A stretch of 64,000 nucleotides of DNA. Origin: Butyrivibrio sp. (GTDB lineage: Bacteria > Bacillota > Clostridia > Lachnospirales > Lachnospiraceae). The DNA lies in contig SVGC01000013.1 of the NCBI GenBank assembly GCA_015056495.1, forward strand, positions 42,456-106,455, in the 5' to 3' direction. The position numbers and the translations under genes were made by a program. Below are positions 29,408 through 39,113 of the stretch, in pieces. A model generated the notes under the pieces. That model was not told where the DNA came from and did no database searches. It saw only the letters and a list, made by a program, of their open reading frames with translations. Numbering within the stretch: position 1 is the stretch's first letter; each line of letters starts with the position of its first letter.

Positions 29408-30868
29408 ATGAGCGTAAAGGTAGAGAAGTTAGAGAACAACATGGCTAAGTTAACCATTGAAGTTCCTGCTGAAGATCTTGAAAAGGCTATTGAAAAGGCA
29501 TACCAGAAGAATAAGGGAAAGATTCAGATCCCTGGCTTCCGTAAGGGTAAGGCTCCAAGAAAGATGATCGAGCAGATGTATGGTAAGGGAGTATTCTTTG
29601 AAGATGCTGCTAATGATCTTATCAATGAGAGCTATCCAAAGGCAGCTGAGGAGTCTGGTGAAGATATCGTTTCTAATCCACAGATTGAAATCGTTACTAT
29701 TGAAGCTGGACAGGCTTTTGTTTACACAGCAGAAGTTGCTCTTAAGCCAGAAGTTAAGCTTGGTAAGTACAAGGGCGTTGAAGTAGAAAAGATGGATCTT
29801 GATGTAACTGATGAAGAAGTTGATCAGGAGATCGAGAACGAGAGAAATAAGAACGCAAGAAATATTGAGATTACAGATAGAGCAGTTAAGAAGGACGATA
29901 TGGTTACTCTTGACTTTGAAGGCTTTGTCGATGGAGTAGCTTTCAAGGGCGGTAAGGGAACAGATTATCCTCTTACAATCGGTTCAGGATCATTCATCCC
30001 TGGATTCGAAGATCAGCTTGTAGGCGCTGAGATCGGTAAGGAAGTTGAAGTTAACGTAACATTCCCTAAGGACTACCACGAAAAGTCACTTGCTGGTAAG
30101 GATGCAACATTTAAGTGCACAGTTAAGGCTATCAAAGAGAAGCAGCTTCCAGAGCTTAACGACGAGTTCGCTTCAGATGTATCTGCATTTGAAACACTTG
30201 CTGAGTACAAGGAAGATGTTAAGAAGACTCTTGTAGCTAAGAAGGAAGCTTCACAGAAGGCACAGCGTGAAGATACAGTTGTTAAGGCTATCATCGAGGA
30301 TTCAGAAATGGATCTTCCAGACGCAATGGTAGAGACACAGCAGAGAAACATCGTTAATGAAATGGCTCAGAGACTTCAGTATCAGGGTCTTTCAATGGAT
30401 CAGTACCTTAAGTACACAGGAAGCACTGTTCAGCAGATGATTGAGCAGGTTAAGCCACAGGCTATCGAAAGAATCAAGTCAAGACTTGTTCTTGAGGCAG
30501 TTGCAGCAGCTGAGAAGATCGAAGTTACAGAAGCTGACGTTGAAGCTGAGTTCCAGAAGATGGCTGACCAGTACAAGATGGAAGTTGAAAAGGTTAAGGA
30601 ACTTCTTGGAGATGCTGAGAAGAAGCAGCTCAAGGAAGACCTTGCTGTTCAGAAGGCAGCTGAGTTCGTAGTTGAGAACGTTAAGGAAGTAGCTAAGAAA
30701 GCTGCTAAGAAGACAACAAAGAAAGCAGCAGCTGCTGATGAAGAGACAGCTGAAAAGAAGCCAGCTAAGAGAACAACAAAGAAGGCTGCAGCTGAAGACG
30801 GCGAAGTAAAGGAAAAGAAGACAACTACTAGAAAGACAACAAAGAAAGCTACTAAGACAGAAGAGTAA
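29408..30868 (+). CDS. tig: trigger factor with Lys/Ala/Thr-rich C-terminal extension
   Basis: IQIPGFRKGKAPRKMIEQMYG, FKBP domain, then AKKAAKKTTKKAAAA... tail; followed by clpP-clpX. Confidence 0.96.
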   Translation: MSVKVEKLENNMAKLTIEVPAEDLEKAIEKAYQKNKGKIQIPGFRKGKAPRKMIEQMYGKGVFFEDAANDLINESYPKAAEESGEDIVSNPQIEIVTIEAGQAFVYTAEVALKPEVKLGKYKGVEVEKMDLDVTDEEVDQEIENERNKNARNIEITDRAVKKDDMVTLDFEGFVDGVAFKGGKGTDYPLTIGSGSFIPGFEDQLVGAEIGKEVEVNVTFPKDYHEKSLAGKDATFKCTVKAIKEKQLPELNDEFASDVSAFETLAEYKEDVKKTLVAKKEASQKAQREDTVVKAIIEDSEMDLPDAMVETQQRNIVNEMAQRLQYQGLSMDQYLKYTGSTVQQMIEQVKPQAIERIKSRLVLEAVAAAEKIEVTEADVEAEFQKMADQYKMEVEKVKELLGDAEKKQLKEDLAVQKAAEFVVENVKEVAKKAAKKTTKKAAAADEETAEKKPAKRTTKKAAAEDGEVKEKKTTTRKTTKKATKTEE

Positions 30869-31070
30869 TTTTCTTTTTTCCGGATAATTGTGTCAGTTTT
30901 ATAATTAAATATAAAGATTGATTAGTTGTGCACAGTGTAATAAAATTATACTGTGCACAATGATATTTAGGCACTTTATAATTTTTTAATGTTTATATAG
31001 CTTGAATATTTGATTATCCCTGTTCTATTATGGGTTGATAAGCACAAAAACATAGAATGGAGGAATTACA

Positions 31071-31670
31071 ATGAGTTTAATACCTTACGTCATTGAACAG
31101 ACTAGCAGAGGTGAAAGGTCATACGATATATATTCCAGACTGCTTAAAGAGAGAATTATTTTCCTTGGAGAAGAAGTAAATGCTAATTCAGCAAGTGTTA
31201 TTGTAGCACAGCTGCTTTTCCTTGAAGCAGAAGATACAACCAAGGATATCCATATGTACATTAATAGCCCGGGTGGTGAGATTACTTCCGGTATGGCTAT
31301 TTATGATACAATGAATTACATTAAATGTGATGTTTCAACTATTTGTATTGGTATGGCTGCAAGTATGGGCGCATTCCTTCTTGCCGGCGGTACTAAGGGA
31401 AAGAGAATGGCTCTTCCAAATGCTGAGATCATGATCCACCAGCCATCAGGCGGTTCACAGGGTCAGGCTACAGAGATCGAGATTGCAGCTAAGCACATTT
31501 TAAAGGTTAGACAGAACATGAATACTATCATGGCAGCTAATACAGGCAGAACTGTTGAAGAAGTAGCTGCAGCTACAGAGCGTGATAACTGGTTATCAGC
31601 TCAGGAAGCACTTGATTTTGGTTTGATTGATTCTATTGTTACTGCTCGTGCAGATGACAAGAAAAACTAA
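31071..31670 (+). CDS. clpP: ATP-dependent Clp protease proteolytic subunit
   Basis: [14 protein letters not shown] and MIHQPSGG motifs. Confidence 0.98.
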   Translation: MSLIPYVIEQTSRGERSYDIYSRLLKERIIFLGEEVNANSASVIVAQLLFLEAEDTTKDIHMYINSPGGEITSGMAIYDTMNYIKCDVSTICIGMAASMGAFLLAGGTKGKRMALPNAEIMIHQPSGGSQGQATEIEIAAKHILKVRQNMNTIMAANTGRTVEEVAAATERDNWLSAQEALDFGLIDSIVTARADDKKN

Positions 31671-31679
31671 GAGGTAGAT

Positions 31680-32948
31680 ATGGCAGGAAAAAATCCAGGA
31701 GAAATTAGATGCTCATTTTGTAATAAGACACAGGATCAGGTTAAAAAACTTATAGCAGGACCTGCAGGGGTTTACATTTGCGATGAGTGTGTTGATATCT
31801 GTGCAGATATCATTGAAGAAGAATTTGAAGATGAGCCTGTAATTCGTGACGAAAAAGATATCAATCTTCTTAAACCTGTAGAGATCAGAAATTTCCTTGA
31901 TGAGTATGTAATTGGTCAGGATGAAGCCAAGAAGGTACTGGCTGTTTCTGTTTACAATCATTACAAGCGTGTCATGGCTCCAAAGACCGGAGATGATGAT
32001 GTAGAACTTCAGAAGAGTAATATCATCATGGTTGGTCCTACTGGTTCAGGTAAGACATATCTTGCACAGACACTTGCCAAGATCATCAATGTTCCATTTG
32101 CTATTGCAGATGCTACTACATTGACAGAGGCAGGTTATGTCGGTGAAGATGTTGAGAATATTCTTTTGAAGCTCATTCAGGCTGCTGATTATGATATTGA
32201 ACGTGCACAGTATGGTATTGTGTACATTGATGAGATCGATAAGATCACTAAGAAGGGTGAGAATGTATCTATCACTAGAGATGTATCTGGTGAAGGCGTT
32301 CAGCAGGCTCTTCTTAAGATCATAGAAGGTACAGTTGCCAGTGTTCCACCTCAGGGCGGAAGAAAGCATCCTCATCAGGAACTTATCCAGATCGATACAA
32401 GTAATATCTTGTTTATCTGTGGTGGTGCTTTTGACGGACTTGATAAGATCATCGAGGCAAGACTTGACCGTAATTCTATCGGTTTCAATGCTGAGATTGC
32501 AGATAAGACAGAGCGTGAAATAGGAGAAGTGCTTGCACAGGTTACTCCACAGGATCTTACTAAATTTGGTCTTATTCCTGAATTCGTTGGTCGTGTGCCT
32601 ATCTGTGTTACTCTTGAAGGACTTAGTCAGGAAGCACTTGTTCGTATCCTCAAGGAGCCTAAAAATGCTCTTGTTAAGCAGTATCAGAAGCTCTTTGATT
32701 TTGATGATGTTAAGCTTTCATTTGAGGATGAGGCTATTGAAAAGATAGCTAAACTGGCATATGATCGTCAGACTGGAGCCAGAGGACTTCGTTCAATCAT
32801 GGAGAAGTCTATGATGGACGTTATGTATGAGATTCCATCTGATGAATCTATTACAGAATGCGTAGTTACTGAAGGCTCTGTAGATGGAGATAATCCACCA
32901 CTTATAGTGCATAAAGAACAGGCTAAGCGTCTTAAATCAGCGAGGTAA
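31680..32948 (+). CDS. clpX: ClpX ATPase
   Basis: N-terminal zinc finger CSFCNKTQ...[16 protein letters not shown]. Confidence 0.98.
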   Translation: MAGKNPGEIRCSFCNKTQDQVKKLIAGPAGVYICDECVDICADIIEEEFEDEPVIRDEKDINLLKPVEIRNFLDEYVIGQDEAKKVLAVSVYNHYKRVMAPKTGDDDVELQKSNIIMVGPTGSGKTYLAQTLAKIINVPFAIADATTLTEAGYVGEDVENILLKLIQAADYDIERAQYGIVYIDEIDKITKKGENVSITRDVSGEGVQQALLKIIEGTVASVPPQGGRKHPHQELIQIDTSNILFICGGAFDGLDKIIEARLDRNSIGFNAEIADKTEREIGEVLAQVTPQDLTKFGLIPEFVGRVPICVTLEGLSQEALVRILKEPKNALVKQYQKLFDFDDVKLSFEDEAIEKIAKLAYDRQTGARGLRSIMEKSMMDVMYEIPSDESITECVVTEGSVDGDNPPLIVHKEQAKRLKSAR

Positions 32949-32959
32949 GAATTTATTTA

Positions 32960-32986
32960 GGCAGAGGCGAAAACCTCTGCCTTTTT
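32960..32986 (+). terminator. terminator after clpX
   Basis: GGCAGAGG CGAAAA CCTCTGCC TTTTT. Confidence 0.9.
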
Positions 32987-33048
32987 ACATGATATAGGGA
33001 TTATTCTTACGAGCCTTATATTATATAAAAGCTGAAAGGAATAAAACT

Positions 33049-33645
33049 ATGGTAATTAAATTTGTAAATCTTGAGACAGTCTGTGGTATCACAAGTAAGA
33101 TCCCTGACAACGAATTTCCCGAATTTGCTTTTGCGGGAAAAAGTAATGTTGGTAAATCTTCACTTATTAACGGACTTATGAATCGTAAGTCCTATGCCAG
33201 AACCAGTGCAGAACCTGGTAAAACACAGACTATCAACTATTATCTTATAAATAAGAGCTTCTATTTTGTTGATCTCCCAGGATACGGATATGCCAAAGTA
33301 TCCGAGGATACCAAGAAAAAATGGGGCAAGATGGTGGAAAACTATCTGAATAATTCAAAGCAGTTAAGACAGATCTTCTTGCTGATTGATATTAGACATG
33401 AGCCCTCAGCCAATGATAAGATGATGTACGACTGGATCTGCTATCAGGGTTTGAAGCCTATAATCATTGCTACTAAAGCTGATAAGATCAAGAAGAGCCA
33501 GTTGGAAAAGCAACTTAACATGATCAGGGAAAATTTGAACATGCCGGAAGATGGCATTATCATGCCTTATTCAGCACTGTCTAAATTTGGCAGAGACGAG
33601 ATATATGAGCTTCTTGAAAAGGAACTGGCATCTGCACAGGAGTAA
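33049..33645 (+). CDS. engB: ribosome biogenesis GTP-binding protein YsxC/EngB
   Basis: FAGKSNVGKSSLINGLMNRK, DLPGYGYAKV. Confidence 0.96.
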   Translation: MVIKFVNLETVCGITSKIPDNEFPEFAFAGKSNVGKSSLINGLMNRKSYARTSAEPGKTQTINYYLINKSFYFVDLPGYGYAKVSEDTKKKWGKMVENYLNNSKQLRQIFLLIDIRHEPSANDKMMYDWICYQGLKPIIIATKADKIKKSQLEKQLNMIRENLNMPEDGIIMPYSALSKFGRDEIYELLEKELASAQE

Positions 33646-33670
33646 TAGAAAAAGTAGGTTGGGGATTTAA

Positions 33671-34849
33671 ATGGAATGGCATCCACTGAAGGCAGAGCTT
33701 AATGAACAATGCCTAAGAGACGTAATCAAAAAATATCATTTTAATAATTCTGAATATGACGAGCTGCATAGATGCTACAAGAGGCTTTTGCCCATGGTAC
33801 ATCCTGCGGTATGTTATAAAGTGTATGACTATAGTTGCAGTGAAAATAGAGAAAAAACTGCAAGACAGCCGATTAAATACGTAGAAGCTGTTATGACACT
33901 GGGAGCAGCTGTTGACAGTTTTCAGGACAATTGCCAATCCCAGAAAAATGTGTCCTGGGCGTATTACGTTGAATGCCTTGGAATGGAGCTGTTATCAAAG
34001 GCATATGAATCTTTTGACCAGATGTTATTTGAAGAATTGGGATTATGGTCAGGAGATTATGAATACATAGGTAGTGAATATCCTTTGGAAGAGCTCGTTC
34101 CAATGTTTACAAGACTACGACAAAAACAGGTATCCTATAACAGTGCATATGCATTGTCACCAAGATGCAGTGTGGCTTTTGTTGTATCTCTCTATGATTA
34201 TCAAATACACAAGAAAACAATGTGTGAGAGATGCCCTATGGAAAATTGCAGCTATAGAAAAGCAGATAATCCAAAGCTGGTTAAAGGTGAGACGAAGGGA
34301 GAAAAGACTATGTCAGATAATGATAGAATTGGTTTGACTCATTTGTACACTGGAGATGGCAAGGGTAAAACTACAGCTGCTGTAGGACTTGCAATCAGAG
34401 CACTTGGAAATGGCAAAAAAGTTATTTTTACACAGTTTATGAAAGGCCGTGAGACCGGTGAGGTCAATTGTCTTGCAGGAATCGATGGCGTAAAGATCAT
34501 TAGAAATGATGAAAATCTTGGCTGGTACAGAAGAGGTGATGAGGAGCAGGCAAAAGCCTTTACCCGCCTTCATAACAGCACTCTGGAACAGATAGAAGAA
34601 CTTATAGCTACAGGTGAATGGGATATGGTCATAATGGATGAAATAACCTATCCATACAATTATGGGATCATTGATAAAGAACGTCTTCAGAATCTGATCC
34701 TTAAGAAGCCAAAGTATTTGGAACTGGTTCTTACAGGCAGAAATCCTGATCAGTTTTTTACCGACCATGCAGATTACATAACCGAGATGAAAAAAATCCG
34801 TCATCCTTACGATAAAGGCATTTCAGCCCGCGAAGGCATAGAATGTTAA
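33671..34849 (+). CDS. MetH-activation-like domain fused to corrinoid adenosyltransferase (CobO/BtuR)
   Basis: C-terminal HLYTGDGKGKTTAAVGLAIRALG; N-terminal ALSPRCSVAFVVSL...CERCPMENCSYRK; internal in-frame ATG 34310 with RBS aaggga. Confidence 0.8.
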   Translation: MEWHPLKAELNEQCLRDVIKKYHFNNSEYDELHRCYKRLLPMVHPAVCYKVYDYSCSENREKTARQPIKYVEAVMTLGAAVDSFQDNCQSQKNVSWAYYVECLGMELLSKAYESFDQMLFEELGLWSGDYEYIGSEYPLEELVPMFTRLRQKQVSYNSAYALSPRCSVAFVVSLYDYQIHKKTMCERCPMENCSYRKADNPKLVKGETKGEKTMSDNDRIGLTHLYTGDGKGKTTAAVGLAIRALGNGKKVIFTQFMKGRETGEVNCLAGIDGVKIIRNDENLGWYRRGDEEQAKAFTRLHNSTLEQIEELIATGEWDMVIMDEITYPYNYGIIDKERLQNLILKKPKYLELVLTGRNPDQFFTDHADYITEMKKIRHPYDKGISAREGIEC

Positions 34850-34929
34850 AAAATGAGTCACTGGGGACGTATCAAAATGACTCATTGTGCACAATGAGTC
34901 ATTTTGATACGTCCCCGGTGACTCGTTTT
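34850..34929. repeat. REP-like palindrome, copy 1
   Basis: 80-bp near-perfect inverted repeat centred on TTGTGCACAA; arms AATGAGTCACTGGGGACGTATCAAAATGACTCATTG. Confidence 0.9.
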
Positions 34930-34933
34930 ATTT

Positions 34934-36082
34934 TTAGTGCTTATTACGACGAAGTAACTCCACGTATGCCATGATAAGTGGAGCTACACCCTTGGCATCA
35001 TTTTCTACAACAGGCTCGCTGAAGTAGTATTCCAGAGAACCATCACGGTGATCTTTACCACCAAGTCCGGCTACAAGGCAGATTCCGCCAAGTCTTGGAG
35101 AACCATCTTCATTTCTTGAAAGATATTTTTCTGTAATGCCTGTGAAGGCCTTTTCAGCAACTTCTTCAAAACGTTCTGGAATATAGCCCAGACGAACACC
35201 CTTTAAGAGAGCATAAGCAATAAGTGCTGTACCTGAAGTCTCAAGGTAGTTACGCTTATCATCTTTTTTATTTATTACCTGATAGAACATGCCGCTTTCA
35301 TCCTGAAATGGGATAAGAGCATCACCAAGGTTCTTGAGCATAGTCTGTAAATATCTGTATTCATAATACATTGATTCGTGCATGACTTCAGCTGTATCTA
35401 CAAGTGAAGCACTGAACCAGCCAAGAGCTCTGAGCCAGAAATTAGGACTAAGACCTGTCTCAGGATCAGCCCAATACATTTCTCTGCTTTCATCATATCC
35501 GTGATAATAAAGACCTGTAACAGGATCCTTCATGAGCTTTTCAACATTTTTAAACTGGTTAAAGCTGTCAAGGCAGCCCTTCATTTTGTTATATTTTGTC
35601 TCATATTCCATGTAAAATGGCTGTGCCATATAGAGTCCGTCAAGCCATACCTGGTTTGGATAGATATCCTTGTGCCAGAAATTGCCGGCCTTTGTACGAG
35701 GCATTGTATCAAGCTGTGATCTTACATGATCCAGAGCTTTACGATATTTTCCCTTGCCTGTCAGGTCGTAGAGCTTGAAAAGGCTTCTGGCAGCATTTAT
35801 ATTGTCGAGATTGTACTCTTTTACATCATAAGTCTTGATAGTTCCATCTTCATTAACAAACCAACCAATGAAATTATCAGCAAAGTTGAGATATTTCACA
35901 TCATTTGTGATCTCATAAAGGGAAAGTATAGAGTTGATCATGCAACCATCTATATAATTCCATTTATTAGGCTTTCCCTGTCTGACTTTCTCGATGTTCC
36001 ACATTGGGTGTTCAGCATCAGAGTTGTCCAAAAGGTATGAGATGTATTCATCTAGTAACTGGTAAGTTTCTTCTTTAGTCAT
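34934..36082 (-). CDS. glycoside hydrolase family 105/88-like unsaturated glucuronyl/rhamnogalacturonyl hydrolase
   Basis: WNYIDGCMINSILSLYE ... VWLDGLYMAQPFY ... LRALGWFSASLVD. Confidence 0.9.
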   Translation of the reverse strand: MTKEETYQLLDEYISYLLDNSDAEHPMWNIEKVRQGKPNKWNYIDGCMINSILSLYEITNDVKYLNFADNFIGWFVNEDGTIKTYDVKEYNLDNINAARSLFKLYDLTGKGKYRKALDHVRSQLDTMPRTKAGNFWHKDIYPNQVWLDGLYMAQPFYMEYETKYNKMKGCLDSFNQFKNVEKLMKDPVTGLYYHGYDESREMYWADPETGLSPNFWLRALGWFSASLVDTAEVMHESMYYEYRYLQTMLKNLGDALIPFQDESGMFYQVINKKDDKRNYLETSGTALIAYALLKGVRLGYIPERFEEVAEKAFTGITEKYLSRNEDGSPRLGGICLVAGLGGKDHRDGSLEYYFSEPVVENDAKGVAPLIMAYVELLRRNKH

Positions 36083-36110
36083 AGCGCTCTCCGTTCTAAA
36101 AATATAGAAA

Positions 36111-36126
36111 ATGTAAACGCTTACAT
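36111..36126. promoter_or_regulatory. cre/LacI-family operator upstream of GH105
   Basis: ATGTAAACGCTTACAT fits the degenerate cre consensus WTGNAANCGNWNNCW. Confidence 0.65.
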
Positions 36127-36235
36127 TTTAGCATAATTAATTCTATATTTCTACTGAAAAATGGTGTAAACTAGATAAGTCAGCATCACTAAATTACTGT
36201 GTAATTTAAAGTGATCAATAGTACGGAGGAGCGAT

Positions 36236-37531
36236 ATGTTTAAAGATACTACGGCTAAAATGCTTGATATGATCGAGCAGAGCCCTACATGTTATCATGT
36301 TATAGATACATTGAAAAAAGAGCTTGAAGATAACGGTTTTACAAGACTTGAAGAATCCCAGGAATGGAAGATCAAAAATGGTGGGAAATATTATGTAACT
36401 CGAAATGGTTCATCTATTATTTCTTTTCAGATCCCAAAGAAGACTTTTAAAGGATTTTATATGATCGCAAGTCATAGTGATTCACCTTCATTTAAGATCA
36501 AGGAATCACCTGAACTTGAGTCAGCTGGATTATATATACGTCTTAACGTTGAGAAATATGGCGGGATGCTTTGCGCACCTTGGTTTGACAGACCACTCTC
36601 TGTAGCAGGAAGAGTTATGGTCAAAGATGGTGCCAATGGAATCAAAATGCAGCTTGTTCAGATTGACAGAGACCTTCTGATGCTTCCATCACTTGCTATA
36701 CATATGAATCGTGAAGCTAATGACGGCATGAAGTACAATGCTCAGGACGATATGCTTCCATTATTTGGCGATATGGCTGATAAAGGAAAGTTCATGAAAG
36801 CAGTTGCTGAAGCAGCTGGTGTAAAAGAAAAAGACATACTTAGCACAGACCTGTTTTTATATAACAGAGTAAAGCCATCTATCTGGGGTGCTGAGAATCA
36901 GTATATCTCAAGTGCAAGACTTGATGATCAGGAGTGTGTGTACACTACTTTATTTGGATTTTTAAAGGCTAAGGCAACAGACAATGTACTTCTTCACTGC
37001 GTATTTGATAATGAAGAGGTTGGAAGCGGAACCAAGCAGGGAGCAGCTTCAACATTCTTAAAGGATACTCTTGAGAGAATAAATGAGAGCCTCGGAAGAA
37101 CAAGACAGCAGTATCACACTGCACTTGCTAATAGCTTTATGGTATCAGCTGATAATGCACATGCAGTTCATCCTGCATATGGTTCAAAGGCAGATCCTGT
37201 GAACCGTCCACAGATGAACGCAGGAATTGTAATAAAATATAATGCTAACCAGAAATACACAACTGATGCGGTTTCTGGCGCAATGTGCAAAATGGTATGT
37301 GAGAAAGCCAAGGTTCCATATCAGACATTTACTAACAGATCAGATATGGCTGGTGGTTCAACTCTTGGAAATATCTCCAATACACAGGTTGCACTTAATA
37401 CAGTCGATATTGGACTAGCTCAGCTTGCAATGCATTCACCATATGAGACAGCAGGCTACAAGGATGCTGAATACATGGCAGAGTTTGCCTATGGCTTCTA
37501 TACCAGCAAGGTAGAAATTGCCGGAGTATGA
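36236..37531 (+). CDS. M18 family aminopeptidase
   Basis: ASHSDSPSFKIKE, DNEEVGSGTKQGA, SADNAHAVHPAY. Confidence 0.95.
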   Translation: MFKDTTAKMLDMIEQSPTCYHVIDTLKKELEDNGFTRLEESQEWKIKNGGKYYVTRNGSSIISFQIPKKTFKGFYMIASHSDSPSFKIKESPELESAGLYIRLNVEKYGGMLCAPWFDRPLSVAGRVMVKDGANGIKMQLVQIDRDLLMLPSLAIHMNREANDGMKYNAQDDMLPLFGDMADKGKFMKAVAEAAGVKEKDILSTDLFLYNRVKPSIWGAENQYISSARLDDQECVYTTLFGFLKAKATDNVLLHCVFDNEEVGSGTKQGAASTFLKDTLERINESLGRTRQQYHTALANSFMVSADNAHAVHPAYGSKADPVNRPQMNAGIVIKYNANQKYTTDAVSGAMCKMVCEKAKVPYQTFTNRSDMAGGSTLGNISNTQVALNTVDIGLAQLAMHSPYETAGYKDAEYMAEFAYGFYTSKVEIAGV

Positions 37532-37630
37532 TGAAAAATCTGCTTGATCGCAGGTCCGTATACCTATGCAGACCACGTATCATAGCACTGCAATAAGCAA
37601 ATTAAAAAATGAAAGTAGGTTATTTAATAA

Positions 37631-38986
37631 ATGGGTATTTTTGATTTATTTGGTGGCAAAAAAAATAGTGAAGCAGAGGCAGCTAGAGCTGCTGAGCAGG
37701 AGGTACAGAAGAAGGAACAGATAATTGAGGAGCAGAAAAAAGCTCATGAAGGTCTGGCATGGCCTGTTCTTCCAAAGTTAAACCCTGTAAATGTTGATAA
37801 CGCTAAACCGGTTGAAATAGAAGATGAGATCACTGCCGAGCGCAAGGATGAACTTGGTGAGATGATTTATGAGCCTGAAATCAACCCTGAAAGCATCAGA
37901 TTCTTATCAATGCAGGAAGTGCTCTTTTTACTTACAACTATGGAGCAGTTCAATAAGCATTCAGAATTAAAGAACTATGAGTCAAATCATAGAAAACTTT
38001 ACAACGAGGTTCTTAACAGAGTAAGAGATGCCAAGAACCTGTATGTATTATATGATGTTACAACAGGCTATCCATTCATCGACCATGGTTATATCAATAT
38101 TTATCTTGAAAAAGAAAAATGTGAAAAGGCAGCACAGCTTTTTGCGCAGCAGTTTAGAAGACTTGCAGTTCGCGAGTGTCCTGTAGAAAACGAAGCAGCA
38201 GACGCAAGCAATCGCAGAGGATTTTTTGATTATCTGTATTACCTTGGAATTGAGCATATCATTATTGATAATGGCTTCTATAGAGCACACTTTAAGAGAA
38301 ACGAAATAGTAGCAGCTCCTGGCGACTGGAATTCTGATAATTCCAAGCAGCCACCTGTTAACCCGGGCTTAAGCTTTGCAATGCTTGATTTCCTTGAAGA
38401 GGTAAGATGGCCTGTTAATTATGAGAAACGTAAGGAAGTCCTTCGTGCTAAGGAAATGCGCATGGCTGCAATGGCTCAGGCTTCACGCTTTATTGTACCT
38501 ATGCAGCATCAGGGACCAGTTGAACTTACTGAAAATGGTAAGATGAAGCTCAGCAAGGATTCCAAGCTTCGCTTCCCTATTATCAAGACAGCTAATGAAA
38601 AGAGCTTTTTACCTGTATTTACAGATGGTATAGAATTTAGCAAAAAGTTCAAAGGAACAGAATGGGAAGGCGGAGTATTTACATTCTTCGATATCATCAG
38701 ATTCCTTCAGGATAAAGATGGTATTGTTATCAATCCTTTTGGACAGAACATCATCATGCCAAAAGACAGAATGCAGGCTCTTGCAGCCGCTGCTGCAGCT
38801 GCTGCGGCAGCACGTAATGCCAAGGCAAAACAGAAGACCAAGGTTACTCCAATGCCAACAGCAGTAGCCCAGGAAGATCATCCAATGACGGATACTGTTG
38901 ACCAGACTCCAAAGGCTGATGATATAGAGATTCCGGAAATTGATGACGCTCCAATCGCCTTAACAAGTGATGAAAAAAATGAATAA
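37631..38986 (+). CDS. SseB-like domain hypothetical protein
   Basis: LYVLYDVTTGYPFIDHGYINIYLEKEKCEKAAQLFAQQFRRL; poly-Ala stretch. Confidence 0.6.
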   Translation: MGIFDLFGGKKNSEAEAARAAEQEVQKKEQIIEEQKKAHEGLAWPVLPKLNPVNVDNAKPVEIEDEITAERKDELGEMIYEPEINPESIRFLSMQEVLFLLTTMEQFNKHSELKNYESNHRKLYNEVLNRVRDAKNLYVLYDVTTGYPFIDHGYINIYLEKEKCEKAAQLFAQQFRRLAVRECPVENEAADASNRRGFFDYLYYLGIEHIIIDNGFYRAHFKRNEIVAAPGDWNSDNSKQPPVNPGLSFAMLDFLEEVRWPVNYEKRKEVLRAKEMRMAAMAQASRFIVPMQHQGPVELTENGKMKLSKDSKLRFPIIKTANEKSFLPVFTDGIEFSKKFKGTEWEGGVFTFFDIIRFLQDKDGIVINPFGQNIIMPKDRMQALAAAAAAAAAARNAKAKQKTKVTPMPTAVAQEDHPMTDTVDQTPKADDIEIPEIDDAPIALTSDEKNE

Positions 38987-39020
38987 TCCCTGATATATAA
39001 ATTATATAAGGATTCTTTTA

Positions 39021-39095
39021 CAATATTTGAATTGAATATTGTCGAAAAAAAGATTAAAATAATTATGTTAACATTAATTATTTTAATCTTTTTTT
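39021..39095. terminator. two tandem hairpins, including a perfect 21-bp stem
   Basis: CAATATT/AATATTG (39021-39041) then AAAAAAAGATTAAAATAATTA/TAATTATTTTAATCTTTTTTT (39045-39095). Confidence 0.8.
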
Positions 39096-39113
39096 ATACA
39101 GTAAGGAGCCTGT

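Noticed and set aside
30690-30865. AAGAAAGC/ACAACAAAGAAAG repeats considered as a DNA repeat array
   Set aside because: In frame and coding for the trigger factor tail; reported as a protein feature instead
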